64,000 bases of DNA from Oscarella lobularis (Eukaryota > Porifera > Homoscleromorpha > Homosclerophorida > Oscarellidae), in NCBI RefSeq assembly GCF_947507565.1, contig NC_089176.1:1178001-1242000 (forward strand), read 5' to 3'. Within the stretch, counting starts at the first letter, position 1; each line of letters opens with the position of its first letter. The notes beneath the pieces were generated by a model. It searched no databases and was not told the origin of the DNA. It saw only the letters and a program-made list of their open reading frames with translations. Of the stretch, positions 1-8,703 are shown in pieces. The position numbers and the translations under genes were made by a program.

Positions 1-1803
1 GCGACCCATTTCTTCCATAGTCAACCAAACGGGCCGAAATCCTTCTTTCGGAGTTGGGACGCTCGCGAGATGGTGAGAAATAGTCACGCACATTCCGGTC
101 TTGGCAGCGTCAACGGCGACGGAGAACAATCGCGCCAATTCCTGGCATTCCACAGACCGAATTCCACGAGCGTCCGCCCACTTGTTAAACAGTCTGTCAA
201 TGGTAGACAACATTGTCGTATCGTAACAAGCGAAACCGTCGACTGGATCATCGCTTTGACTAAAATCGGTCAGCGACAATCGATAATCAAAAGGTTTCAT
301 TAGACGAAAAGAGGGCAAATCCAGATCCTCGTCCCAACAGACAAAAAACTTGTCGCCGTCTAGATCGCCTCCCGCCATTTCGTCGGCGTGCGGACGATCG
401 CCGTTCACCGGAAACACTATGCAATCAACGAGATGCCGACAGGCAGGTATGTCGACGCAGGTGAGCCAACGAATGTCGCCGACGTGGTGAGCAGGACTGC
501 GGCCTACGACGAGAGAAACGTCGACGAATACCTGCGGATCGCCGCGAATTGTCGGCTGAAAGAAACATTGTCCGTATTGAAGAGTCTTGGACGGGTCGGC
601 AATACCGTATACAAAGCGCGAGTCTTCGATGGGAATTTGAAGTTTTTCCGACCGAGATTTGCCCCTTTGTGCGGACTTACCTCGTTTCAGGCTGCTCTGC
701 AAATCGCGAAGCTGTCGTCTAGCGTCGTCGTGGTTGTCGTTCTGCATCAGCTTGGCGGCGAGTTCGTAATGGCCAAAGGCCGACAGGTAGGTGATCGCGA
801 CGTTCGAGTCCTCCAGCAATCGTTGGACGTTGTGGAAGTGATTTTTCTGCTTTTGCAGAAAGACGCGATCGGGAACGCCCAGGCAAGAAAGCAGTTGAAT
901 GAACTGACGATTCAGTTTGCCACATTCCACCGGTCTGGAGAAACCGACCAAAGCCAGCACGTGCGGACTCGGTAAACGCCACTCAAACTTTCGCATAGAC
1001 GGCCGAATTCGGATTCCGCGAGACAGACTAAGGTCCAGTGCAAGAACACCCTTGCATCCTTGAAGGCGAATTTGAAATACGGAGGGAACAACGTATTTTT
1101 GTCGCTCGTACAGCCATCGATAGTGCGTCGGCAAATTTTCCATTACTTTTCGTGCAGAGTTCAATGAAATGTATCCACATCCGTCTGTAAAATTATAACC
1201 GTTTCTCTCAACGTCCTCGACAATAGAAATATCAGAATCGGTTAGAGTGGCAACCTCGTCTGCATCGGACAAAAGCAGTCCAATTCGAGCCATTTTCTTG
1301 CTTGTCGGACGAATATCAAAATTGCCAAAGGGAGAATACAAGGCTGACGCGCTTCTTGCAAGCCGACTATTATAGAGGAGACACCCTCTCCCTCTTAGCA
1401 GACTGGCACTGTGGCCAAAGAATTTGTACACAGACACCAAGCTGCCACTAGAAACCCGGAAGCCTCTGTTGAGAATGCATTTAATGGCTGCCGGTTCCAG
1501 AGACTTCGAAAAATTTACAAGAAGAAAATCATTTACGTTGTACTTTCGAAATAGGGGGCACGTTTTAGTCGCCTCCACTTGCAAGTGCCACGTGTATTGA
1601 GCTTGTATCCACGTTGTGCTTGTGTCTTTCCTCAAAAAGATTCGCTTGATGACAAGGCGGCCGTCATTATAGTCAGAAACAAGGTCTTCAAAGTCAAATA
1701 GAGGAAAAACGTTCGGAACGTAGTCTTGAGGCTCATTTCTTCTAACAGTTTGTCCCGGTATCTTTCTCGCTCTGCGGTGAGATTTCCTGCCAGCAAACGA
1801 CAT
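1..1803 (-). CDS. Eukaryotic cellular RNA-dependent RNA polymerase (partial, runs off left edge)
   Basis: The minus-strand frame is open from an ATG at 1803 to the window edge, about 601 codons, with no intron seen. It carries the hallmarks of the QDE-1/RRF-1/RDR family that makes second-strand RNA in RNA silencing. In order these are an FGHSASLLRGRG segment, FTDGCGYIS, IRPSMRKFE, a LNRQFIQLLSCLGVP stretch, HLVDCIVFP, and the catalytic motif GGDLDGD with its three aspartates (DLDGD at residues 480-484, bases 352-366). The C-terminal helical part lies outside the window. An in-frame stop just upstream of 1885 limits the N-terminus unless an upstream exon exists. It is divergent from the ATPase gene that starts at 1858. 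This is the host-type polymerase family, not a viral one. All catalytic motifs look intact, so it may be functional. Confidence 0.93.
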   Translation of the reverse strand, partial: MSFAGRKSHRRARKIPGQTVRRNEPQDYVPNVFPLFDFEDLVSDYNDGRLVIKRIFLRKDTSTTWIQAQYTWHLQVEATKTCPLFRKYNVNDFLLVNFSKSLEPAAIKCILNRGFRVSSGSLVSVYKFFGHSASLLRGRGCLLYNSRLARSASALYSPFGNFDIRPTSKKMARIGLLLSDADEVATLTDSDISIVEDVERNGYNFTDGCGYISLNSARKVMENLPTHYRWLYERQKYVVPSVFQIRLQGCKGVLALDLSLSRGIRIRPSMRKFEWRLPSPHVLALVGFSRPVECGKLNRQFIQLLSCLGVPDRVFLQKQKNHFHNVQRLLEDSNVAITYLSAFGHYELAAKLMQNDNHDDARRQLRDLQSSLKRGKSAQRGKSRSEKLQIPIEDSRFVYGIADPSKTLQYGQCFFQPTIRGDPQVFVDVSLVVGRSPAHHVGDIRWLTCVDIPACRHLVDCIVFPVNGDRPHADEMAGGDLDGDKFFVCWDEDLDLPSFRLMKPFDYRLSLTDFSQSDDPVDGFACYDTTMLSTIDRLFNKWADARGIRSVECQELARLFSVAVDAAKTGMCVTISHHLASVPTPKEGFRPVWLTMEEMGR

Positions 1804-1857
1804 ATTCGGGTCCTCCCAACTCTCGCACGTGATCAGTGGGGACTTTCCGACTTTGAA
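1804..1857. promoter_or_regulatory. 54-bp divergent gap between RdRP and ATPase-1
   Basis: Only 54 bp separate the first usable ATG of the RdRP (minus) from the ATG of the ATPase (plus). The open frame of each gene extends past the other's start, so the promoters must lie inside the neighbouring coding region or the two genes share a bidirectional core. No TATA box is evident. Confidence 0.4.
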
Positions 1858-2472
1858 ATGGCCTGCAACTACAGGCGAGTGTTTCTATGCGGTGTCCACA
1901 GTGTGGGAAAGACGACGTTGCTTCGTCAATTGTCCTTGACGCTCGACACCGAGAGTTTCCTACCGCCGGGTATGCCAGTTCGCTACGAATCCGAAGTGGC
2001 CCGTTCTGTTCTCGTCGAAATGGGACTGCAGAAACGCGATCTGAACCCGCAGACGCGTCCAGACACCTTCGAGGAGCTGCAGAACCAGATTCTTCTGAAG
2101 CAGCGTGCCGTCGAGGAGAGAAACAATCGCTCCGGCTCCTGCTTTTGCTTTTTGGATCGAGGAATCGATCCTCTGGTGTACGCTCGCTTCTACTTGGGCG
2201 AAGAGGCGTATCGACGCCTGCTCGCCAAACCGCATGCGCAGGAGAACGTGGCGTTGTGCAGGGACGAGTCGTCGCTCGTTTTTGTCATTTCGCCGAAACC
2301 GGAGTGCATCGAGCACGACGGGACGCGAATAACGCCGGTTCTAAAAGAGATGAACGATTTTACTGACGTCATGATTAGAACGTTGGACGAACTGGAAATT
2401 CGATTCGTACTAATTGACGTACTAGATTTGACTGAACGCGTAAAAATTGTTGAACACGCCATTAGATCGTAG
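1858..2472 (+). CDS. P-loop ATPase/kinase, AAA_28-like (ATPase-1)
   Basis: This is a 204-residue single-exon protein starting at MACNYRRVFL. A Walker A motif (GVHSVGKTT) lies near residues 11-19. It is followed by a YESEVAR segment and by FLDRGIDPLVYARF, which matches the DRxxxDxLxY region of the AAA_28 family, a group of nucleoside-kinase-like P-loop NTPases. Compared with the neighbour at 2569, which reads DRAAIDPL, one residue is missing in this motif. The frame is open further upstream to 1726, but that stretch is antisense to RdRP and has no family match, so the ATG at 1858 is preferred. The substrate is unknown. The two adjacent ATPases are about half identical by eye, which points to an old tandem duplication. 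Confidence 0.75.
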   Translation: MACNYRRVFLCGVHSVGKTTLLRQLSLTLDTESFLPPGMPVRYESEVARSVLVEMGLQKRDLNPQTRPDTFEELQNQILLKQRAVEERNNRSGSCFCFLDRGIDPLVYARFYLGEEAYRRLLAKPHAQENVALCRDESSLVFVISPKPECIEHDGTRITPVLKEMNDFTDVMIRTLDELEIRFVLIDVLDLTERVKIVEHAIRS

Positions 2473-2568
2473 TCACTGCATGGAGTCGCTATCGTGAGAA
2501 GAATTTATGGTGTATTCTGGATTTAATCTCTTTACCTGGTGATCCAAGTCACGTGAATTAGTGACGGC

Positions 2569-3222
2569 TTGGCCACGCCCATGGCTGCAAGAGCCTTTCT
2601 TTGTGGAGCTCACAGCGTCGGTAAAACAACGTTACTACAAGAGCTTCAACGGTCAATTACCTGCAAAGATTTTTCCTCTACTCGCTTCGAATCAGAAGTA
2701 GCACGCACCGTCATCGCCGACATGAAGCTCGAGTTGAAGGACAGAGATCCGTCCACACATCCCGACAAGTTCGAAGATCTACAGAATGAGATTCTTCTGA
2801 AGCAGTGTGCCATTGAAAAAAGGAATGATTCTTTGGCTTTTGAAAGATGTTTTTACTTTATGGACAGAGCTGCAATTGATCCTCTCGTCTATGCCCGAGT
2901 CTATCTGGGAGACGATGCCTACGAGAGTCTCGTTTCTCGTCGACACGCGCAGGAGTGCATCAATAGGTACAGAAACGATTCGTCGCTCGTTTTCGTTGTC
3001 AAGCCACAACCAGAGTGCATTGAATATGACGGAACGAGATTGCCACCTAAATTGGAAGATCTAAAGCACTTCACTGACGTCATGATTCAAACGCTTAAAG
3101 AACTTCGCATTTCATTCGTTTCAATTGACGTTTTGGACTTAGATAAGCGGGTGGAAATAGTCAAACAAACCCTTCAGACAAGAAACATTACAGTGACGTC
3201 AAACTTTAGTTCCAGAATTTAA
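2569..3222 (+). CDS. P-loop ATPase/kinase, AAA_28-like (ATPase-2, left copy)
   Basis: This is a single-exon protein of 217 residues, or 213 if it starts at the second Met (2581). Walker A is GAHSVGKTT near residues 13-21. The central FMDRAAIDPLVYARVYLG segment carries the DRxxxDxLxY signature of AAA_28 nucleoside-kinase-like ATPases. It follows ATPase-1 on the same strand by about 100 bp and is nearly identical to 10524-11177 in the right duplicate. This gene is intact in both copies of the island, unlike RdRP, ATPase-1 and Fic-1, which hints that it is under selection. The function is not known from sequence. Confidence 0.75.
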   Translation: MATPMAARAFLCGAHSVGKTTLLQELQRSITCKDFSSTRFESEVARTVIADMKLELKDRDPSTHPDKFEDLQNEILLKQCAIEKRNDSLAFERCFYFMDRAAIDPLVYARVYLGDDAYESLVSRRHAQECINRYRNDSSLVFVVKPQPECIEYDGTRLPPKLEDLKHFTDVMIQTLKELRISFVSIDVLDLDKRVEIVKQTLQTRNITVTSNFSSRI

Positions 3223-3353
3223 ATAGGTTCAAACCTTATATTTTGCAAAACAATGTAGCCGTTCTATTAATTAATTCTAGTTAATTTCTATGAAGTGTTG
3301 AGAAAAAGAAAATGTAATAAACGGCTTCATTCAATAAATACAACCCCGAAACT

Positions 3354-4706
3354 TTAGTTTGGAATTTGAGCATCATTCTGACCCAATACCTGAATACTTC
3401 TTACGCAATCGCGCTGCTTCCGAACCGCTATCACAAGGAGAACTCCCACCAGTGCCAGGCCAGATGACACAAGCAGGAAATATGTAAAGCAATTCCAAGT
3501 CATATACATTGCCTCCAAAACCAACGGCCCAGTTAGGCCGGCCAAGCCAAGCGACGGAGAAAACATCCCCGTCGTGACAGTCGCCTCCTTCGAATTCCAA
3601 ATCTCAGTAACGAAAGCAGCAAGAGTCGACTTGGGTGCAGAGAACCCAGCCATGAAAAGAGAAAAGAAGAGCAGCGCAACGTATCGTCCCCACGTCGCAC
3701 CGCCATTACAGATAATAAATATCGGCATAAGCGCCAAGCTGAACGACTGAACAGCTCCAGTGACCACCCACAGATTCTTGATGCCCACGCGATCCGACAC
3801 GAAGACCCAAAGAATCCGAGCGACAGAATAGACGACCATAATGTACGTCAAGAGCAAGTGAATGACGTTGGAATGATCGACGTGCCACATGACTTCCAGA
3901 AAGTCCTGCTGTCGACTAATCAGACCGAATCCGGACAACATAATGAGAAATCGACCGACGAACGCGAAAACGAAACGTCTCGACTTGACGCGCTCTCGTA
4001 CAATTCTCGACGAGTTTCGCCTCTCATCGGCGGCGGGGGCGGGTCTCGCGACCGGCATTATGACTCCAATCCCAATCGTCGTCGTGACGACGACGAATAG
4101 GCCAACGATGAAAAAAACGGTCGACGCGTCGAGCGTCCCATCGAGCTGAAGCCGCTGCGAGAACAAAAAGAACTGGCTGTAGCCGATCGATCCGACGGCG
4201 ACCGCCGCCGGAAAGATGCTCACGGCGAAACCGTGACGTCGCGCGCTGAACGCGCCGAGAAGCGAATCGATCCACGCGAAGAAGAGCAGATTCGCTCGCA
4301 CGCCCATGATGGCGAAGAGGATGATGTAGACGATTTCGGCGACGAGACCACACTGGGAAACGGTGACGCCACATAGGCCGTAGGCGAGTGCGCCGAGAAC
4401 GAGCGAGAGAACGAGCGCGGCACGCGATCCGATGCGTCTCACGAGACGACTGTTTAGGACGCCAGCGATGGCGCCGACGCCGAGCGAGAGCGATTGACCG
4501 ATGACCGTCGACGATTTGCTCCACTTCGGACAGGCGGTTTCGGTTATTGGGATGATGTAGCTGCCCGAGAGTTGTATGCCGCAGTTTAGGCCGCACGCGA
4601 TGGCGCCGACGATGAGGACGGCGCGCGAACGCGTCGCCGTCGCGTTTTTCTTGTCGTTCGACGAGCGCTCCGAGTCGGTTAGAGCTTCTTCGTTCGCCGA
4701 CACCAT
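3354..4706 (-). CDS. Major facilitator superfamily transporter (left copy)
   Basis: This is a 450-residue single-exon protein. A hydrophilic N-terminus is followed by about twelve hydrophobic segments, split by a central charged loop rich in Arg and Ala-Pro (near residues 220-240) that separates two six-helix halves. This is the layout of MFS transporters of the monocarboxylate/oxalate-formate or nodulin-like kind; the substrate cannot be told. It converges tail-to-tail with ATPase-2, whose stop is at 3222. The ATG at 4706 lies only about 10 bp from an inserted inverted-repeat DNA element, so its native upstream region has been moved 3.9 kb away. The right copy (11316-12689) still has the uninterrupted upstream sequence and seven more in-frame codons (MTYRFEE). 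Confidence 0.85.
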   Translation of the reverse strand: MVSANEEALTDSERSSNDKKNATATRSRAVLIVGAIACGLNCGIQLSGSYIIPITETACPKWSKSSTVIGQSLSLGVGAIAGVLNSRLVRRIGSRAALVLSLVLGALAYGLCGVTVSQCGLVAEIVYIILFAIMGVRANLLFFAWIDSLLGAFSARRHGFAVSIFPAAVAVGSIGYSQFFLFSQRLQLDGTLDASTVFFIVGLFVVVTTTIGIGVIMPVARPAPAADERRNSSRIVRERVKSRRFVFAFVGRFLIMLSGFGLISRQQDFLEVMWHVDHSNVIHLLLTYIMVVYSVARILWVFVSDRVGIKNLWVVTGAVQSFSLALMPIFIICNGGATWGRYVALLFFSLFMAGFSAPKSTLAAFVTEIWNSKEATVTTGMFSPSLGLAGLTGPLVLEAMYMTWNCFTYFLLVSSGLALVGVLLVIAVRKQRDCVRSIQVLGQNDAQIPN

Positions 4707-4875
4707 CTCTTCGGAACGTCAGCCGGACGTAGTCGTTTCCAGACCCTCCCTCGCTCGTCCCGGCTGCTCCGTCTCGGCGAGAGAGGGTCTGGTTCCGCCC
4801 CTTCCACGCCCATTCGAAGCTGTGAAGATTAATTATTGGGCCATATTGGTTCGTCATCGTTTCAATTACAAAATC

Positions 4876-7800
4876 ATGATGGCTCGTCATCGTTTTCAAT
4901 TCAAATTCAAGATTGACTCTCGTCTATATTCTTCTGTCGTGTATTTCAATCGTGAAATTTGCCAGGGTTTTTTGCTACTACTTCTCTTCCTTTGTGGGGA
5001 TGTTGAGCTTAACCCGGGCCCTGTGAAATATCCGTGTGGTTGGTGCAGTAAATCGGTTAGATCTGATCAAGAGAGTATTCTTTGTGATTTCTGTCAACGT
5101 TGGTATCACTCTAAATGTGAACGTCTGCCACCTTCTGATTACACTTATCTCTGCTCTGAATCAGATTCTCTAGAATGGGAGTGTTCCCGTTGTGCTCTTC
5201 CATTCACAAATTTGAATCTTCATTCGGATGAATCGTCGTCATTAGACTCCATCATACTTGATGACAATTTGAGTTCCACATCGACTGATTCAGTCATGAT
5301 TTCCGCATTGGATAATGACACGTCTTTGCTCTTGGACCCTTCGAATCTAACTCAATATGGGGAGCCTATCACTTCTCTTCGGTCCTATCACTGCTCAAAC
5401 TCTGGTGTCATCTTTGCACATCTCAATATCAACAGTCTTATTGCCAAACTGGACTGGATTCGACTCATTCTACGACGTTGTTCAGTGGATGTTCTGGCAC
5501 TCTCTGAAACAAAGCTGGATGACTCCATCTCTAATAATTTTCTTTGTGTCGAGGGATTTGAGCTTTTCAGAAATGATCGCTCACGTCATGGCGGAGGCGT
5601 CTGTTTATATGTCTCAAGCAAACTTTGTTCTTCATCACTTCCAGCTCCGGATTCACTACAAAATCTAGAAGTGATTCTTGCGGAAATACGCCTTCCTGGA
5701 AAATTGAAGAGTATTGTGGGAGCAATTTATCGTCCTCCGTCAAGTAGTGTCTCCATCTTCATCGACTCTCTTTCTTCAATGTTAGATCACATCTACTCAG
5801 CTTCGTTCTCAGATGTTTTGCTGATGGGGGATATAAATGTCGATCTCTCGAGCTCCTCGAAGACTTCAACGCAAGTCTCAGATTGCCTTGATCTCCTCCA
5901 ACTAAAGAATTTAATTACTTCTCCTACTCGCGTCACTTCGTCTACGTCATCTCTTCTGGACGTAGCTTTGTCATCGATGCCAAGTTCCTTTACAGCACCT
6001 GCGTCTATTGATGCATCGGGTATCAGTGATCATAACCTTATCTGTGTCGCCAGAAAGGTGCATCTTTCATCGTCTCGTCCTCCTCGTTTTTCTCGCAAGC
6101 CTCGAAGTGACTCGTCTGCCTTGGACTTTATTGAAGATCTTTATCATGTCCCTTGGTCTGTGATATCATCCTTCACTGATGTTAATGATCAATGGGACAC
6201 GTGGAAGTCATTATTCTTGGACGTGGTAAATCGTCACTTTCCTTTATCCTCGTCACGCCGGCGCAAACACTCTTCTCTTCCTTGGATGACTAAACAAATC
6301 ATTGTTGACATCAGACAAAGAAATTTCTATCGAAAAGCCTCAATTTCTAGAAAGCGCCCTTTGGAGGAAAGGCGGTTTTTCAATGAAAAGTACAAGAAAC
6401 AAAGAAATGTAATCAAGTATCGCTTACGAGCGGCTAAGGAGAACTTTTTCATTGAGAAATTGACACTTCTTAGTCACAATCCCGCTCGGTTTTGGTCTAC
6501 CATCAATTGCATCACGGGACGACGTAAAGTTGTGTCTGATCAGCTCCCTTCTGCTGGTGAATTATGTGATCAATTCGCATCAGTAGTTGGTATGTCACAG
6601 AGCTCAGAGCGTCGGCCTCGTGGCCTACTAGAAGAAGATTCTCTTGAAACGCATTCTCAAGCTGATGACGTTAATTCTTCAATTTTATTCAACTTCCCCT
6701 TAGTGTCATCAGATGAGGTCTCGGACCTCCTTAGAAGAATTGACGTCAACAAAGCCTCGGGTCATGATGGAATTGATGGGAAATTTTTAAAAATGGGAGC
6801 GTCTGCAATTTCACCATCATTGGCAAGCCTTTTTAATACTTCTCTCCAATCTGGGGTATTTCCAGATGAGTGGAAGTGTGCCAAGGTTGTTCCCATTTTC
6901 AAATCGGGTTCAAGACTTGATCCCAAGAATTTTCGCCCGGTATCGTTGCTGCCAATTGTCTCAAAAATATTGGAACATTTTGTCTTTCAATCTTTATGTG
7001 GCTACTTCGACAAGCACCTTCTTATTCCTGACTGCCAATTTGGCTTTCGAAAATCTCGGTCAACTCAAGATGCGATGGTTTGTTTGACTCAAGATCTTTT
7101 GTCTGGCAAGGACGCAGGTCTTCGCTCGGCGGCTGTCTTTCTTGATGTTAAGAAGGCCTTTGACACAGTCGATCACAGTTTACTTCTCCGAGGTCTGTCA
7201 TCGTGTGGAGTGAAGGGAAAGGTCCTGGCATGGCTCTCTTCTTACCTCTTGGATCGTCGACAATTTGTCTCGGTCGGCTCTACTGCTTCGAACTTGTCGC
7301 CAGTTAGGAGAGGAGTGCCTCAAGGTTCAAAATTAGGTCCTCTTTTATTCAATTTCTTCACCCGGAACATCACCTCGGTCGTCTCTTCTCAATCGTCTCT
7401 AATCCTTTACGCAGATGATGCCTGTCTTTATTCCAGCAACGAAACTTTTGAGGGAGCGGTTACTCAACTACAACAAGATATTAATAGTGTGACTTCATGG
7501 TACTCTGAGAATCTGATGGCTCTCAATGGTCAAAAATCGGCTTTTCTGCTTTTTCCCAAGTTTCGTGATACTGAAGACACGTCGATCTATACGGTTTCGG
7601 TCAATAATGTCATTCTGTCGCCTTCACCTCACGTGAGATACCTCGGGGTTTTGATTGATAGTCGTCTATCGTGGAAACCGCAGATGGACAACGTCATTAG
7701 GAAGGTTGGCCGAAAAATTGGTGTTCTTTACCGATGTCATCGTCTGTTATCCAACGCAGCTCGACTAGCGTTTGTTCGCTCAGTCATTCAACCGGACCTT

Positions 7801-8265
7801 GACTACGGGGCTGCCGTTTGGGCGGACGGATCAGCTGGCGTAATCAGCCGCTTAGCACAGATAGAAAAGAGGTATCTCCGTTGTCTGGCTGGTTTGCGTT
7901 ATGACGATTCTACGGCCTCTGTTGGAGGAGTAGCAGCACTTCTCGATCTATTTCGTCTCAATCCAATTCGCACAAGGCATGCTACTCAACTAGGAATGTT
8001 GAGTTACCGCTGCTTGTGCAACTCCGCCACAGCTTCTGTTCTCGCGGCGAAAATTGGGCGTATTCAGCGCACCGGTGCCGCCACTCGTCTCAGTGCTTCT
8101 GGGGTCAACGTCATCCGACCACGCACCGAGGCACTTCGTCGTTCTCCATTCTTTCGGGCTCAAACTCTATGGAATTCGCTTCCGGCAATCATAAGAGGGA
8201 GTAATGATCCCGCGATCTTTAAATTGGGCCTGAAGAACTATTTCAATCAAAACTCTGTGTACTGA
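4876..8265 (+). CDS. LINE polyprotein: 2A peptide, PHD finger, AP endonuclease, reverse transcriptase
   Basis: This protein has 1129 residues, starting at tandem Met codons at 4876/4879. Upstream in-frame codons back to 4576 are antisense to MFS or belong to the inverted-repeat element and are rejected. A hydrophobic stretch (GFLLLLLFLC) runs directly into GDVELNPGP (residues 41-49). A C4HC3 PHD-type zinc finger follows (CGWC ... CDFC ... WYHSKC ... CSRC, about residues 52-105). The endonuclease shows HLNINSL, SETKLDD, GAIYRPP, MGDINVDL and SDHNL. The reverse transcriptase shows FRPVSLLPI, FGFRKSRST, LDVKKAFD, GVPQGSKLGP and the catalytic YADD. All catalytic residues I can check are present. 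The element would copy itself by target-primed reverse transcription. Confidence 0.93.
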   Translation: MMARHRFQFKFKIDSRLYSSVVYFNREICQGFLLLLLFLCGDVELNPGPVKYPCGWCSKSVRSDQESILCDFCQRWYHSKCERLPPSDYTYLCSESDSLEWECSRCALPFTNLNLHSDESSSLDSIILDDNLSSTSTDSVMISALDNDTSLLLDPSNLTQYGEPITSLRSYHCSNSGVIFAHLNINSLIAKLDWIRLILRRCSVDVLALSETKLDDSISNNFLCVEGFELFRNDRSRHGGGVCLYVSSKLCSSSLPAPDSLQNLEVILAEIRLPGKLKSIVGAIYRPPSSSVSIFIDSLSSMLDHIYSASFSDVLLMGDINVDLSSSSKTSTQVSDCLDLLQLKNLITSPTRVTSSTSSLLDVALSSMPSSFTAPASIDASGISDHNLICVARKVHLSSSRPPRFSRKPRSDSSALDFIEDLYHVPWSVISSFTDVNDQWDTWKSLFLDVVNRHFPLSSSRRRKHSSLPWMTKQIIVDIRQRNFYRKASISRKRPLEERRFFNEKYKKQRNVIKYRLRAAKENFFIEKLTLLSHNPARFWSTINCITGRRKVVSDQLPSAGELCDQFASVVGMSQSSERRPRGLLEEDSLETHSQADDVNSSILFNFPLVSSDEVSDLLRRIDVNKASGHDGIDGKFLKMGASAISPSLASLFNTSLQSGVFPDEWKCAKVVPIFKSGSRLDPKNFRPVSLLPIVSKILEHFVFQSLCGYFDKHLLIPDCQFGFRKSRSTQDAMVCLTQDLLSGKDAGLRSAAVFLDVKKAFDTVDHSLLLRGLSSCGVKGKVLAWLSSYLLDRRQFVSVGSTASNLSPVRRGVPQGSKLGPLLFNFFTRNITSVVSSQSSLILYADDACLYSSNETFEGAVTQLQQDINSVTSWYSENLMALNGQKSAFLLFPKFRDTEDTSIYTVSVNNVILSPSPHVRYLGVLIDSRLSWKPQMDNVIRKVGRKIGVLYRCHRLLSNAARLAFVRSVIQPDLDYGAAVWADGSAGVISRLAQIEKRYLRCLAGLRYDDSTASVGGVAALLDLFRLNPIRTRHATQLGMLSYRCLCNSATASVLAAKIGRIQRTGAATRLSASGVNVIRPRTEALRRSPFFRAQTLWNSLPAIIRGSNDPAIFKLGLKNYFNQNSVY
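4996..5022 (+). other. 2A-like ribosome-skipping motif GDVELNPGP
   Basis: The codons spell G-D-V-E-L-N-P-G-P, matching the DxExNPGP consensus at which ribosomes skip the final Gly-Pro bond. Skipping would release a 48-residue N-terminal hydrophobic peptide from the PHD-endonuclease-RT protein. Such motifs are known at the N-termini of APE-type LINEs in sea urchins and other invertebrates, where the upstream part can also act as a signal sequence. Confidence 0.85.
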
Positions 8266-8703
8266 TTTAGAGGTTATATAGTTATAGTTGTAAATATTGT
8301 CATTTTTCTCTTTTCTCCTTTTGCTGTCATTCCCCTGTATACGGTTTCCTGGAAGATCGGCCCACGTGCTGAAGGATTTCCGTATTAAAATAAAACTGTG
8401 AACTGAACTGAACTGAGACCCGCCGAAGGAGAAGCTGCGTACGGCTCGCGTGAACGGCGATTTTAGCCGTCTTGGGCGAGTACCGGAGTGTATTGCTCTT
8501 CGCTAACCAATGCATGGGCGAATGGCCCCAGACCCTCTTTCGCAGCATCCGGGACGAGCAAGGGAGGGGAAACGAGGCTAAATGTCACGTGGGGATATCG
8601 TGAATAGACGCGTAATAGTCGTGGGCGTGGTTACCAGCTGACACTCACCGCGGACGATTTTTCGTTGCCAAGACTCTTGAAGAGAAGATTCGAGAGACTA
8701 TTG

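Larger units (their letters stand above)
4820..8416 (+). mobile_element. CR1/L2-group non-LTR retrotransposon (LINE), apparently full length
   Basis: This is a 3.6-kb insertion with one uninterrupted ORF and a short 3' UTR. It ends in repeats of the CTGAA type (GTGAACTGAACTGAACTGA) rather than poly(A), which is typical of the CR1/L2/Rex1 branch. The 5' limit is approximate and I found no target-site duplication. It lies inside the inverted-repeat element described separately. The absence of ORF breaks suggests a young, possibly active copy. Confidence 0.85.
4717..8580. mobile_element. Short TIR DNA element, split by a LINE
   Basis: Comparison with the paralogous right copy (junction near 12675-12685) shows extra DNA between the MFS start and the sequence ATGTCACGTGGGGA. 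The two outer ends are inverted repeats of each other. The left end (about 4733-4792) contains CTCGCTCGTCCCGG and GAGAGGGTCTGG. The complement of the right end (about 8521-8578) contains TTGCTCGTCCCGG and AAGAGGGTCTGG. Without the LINE, the element would be about 270 bp and non-coding, as in a MITE. No clear target duplication is visible and I cannot place the superfamily. Confidence 0.6.

Noticed and set aside
388-975. A 195-codon plus-strand ORF
   Set aside because: It is the antisense shadow of the RdRP coding frame, which has clear family motifs. The plus-strand translation matches nothing.
4576-4875. The first 100 codons of the LINE frame
   Set aside because: They lie antisense to MFS or within the inverted-repeat element. 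The tandem Met at 4876 directly precedes the leader and 2A motif and fits the element.
4024-4899. A 291-codon minus-strand ORF overlapping MFS
   Set aside because: It is an Arg-rich alternative frame of the GC-rich MFS gene with no domain.
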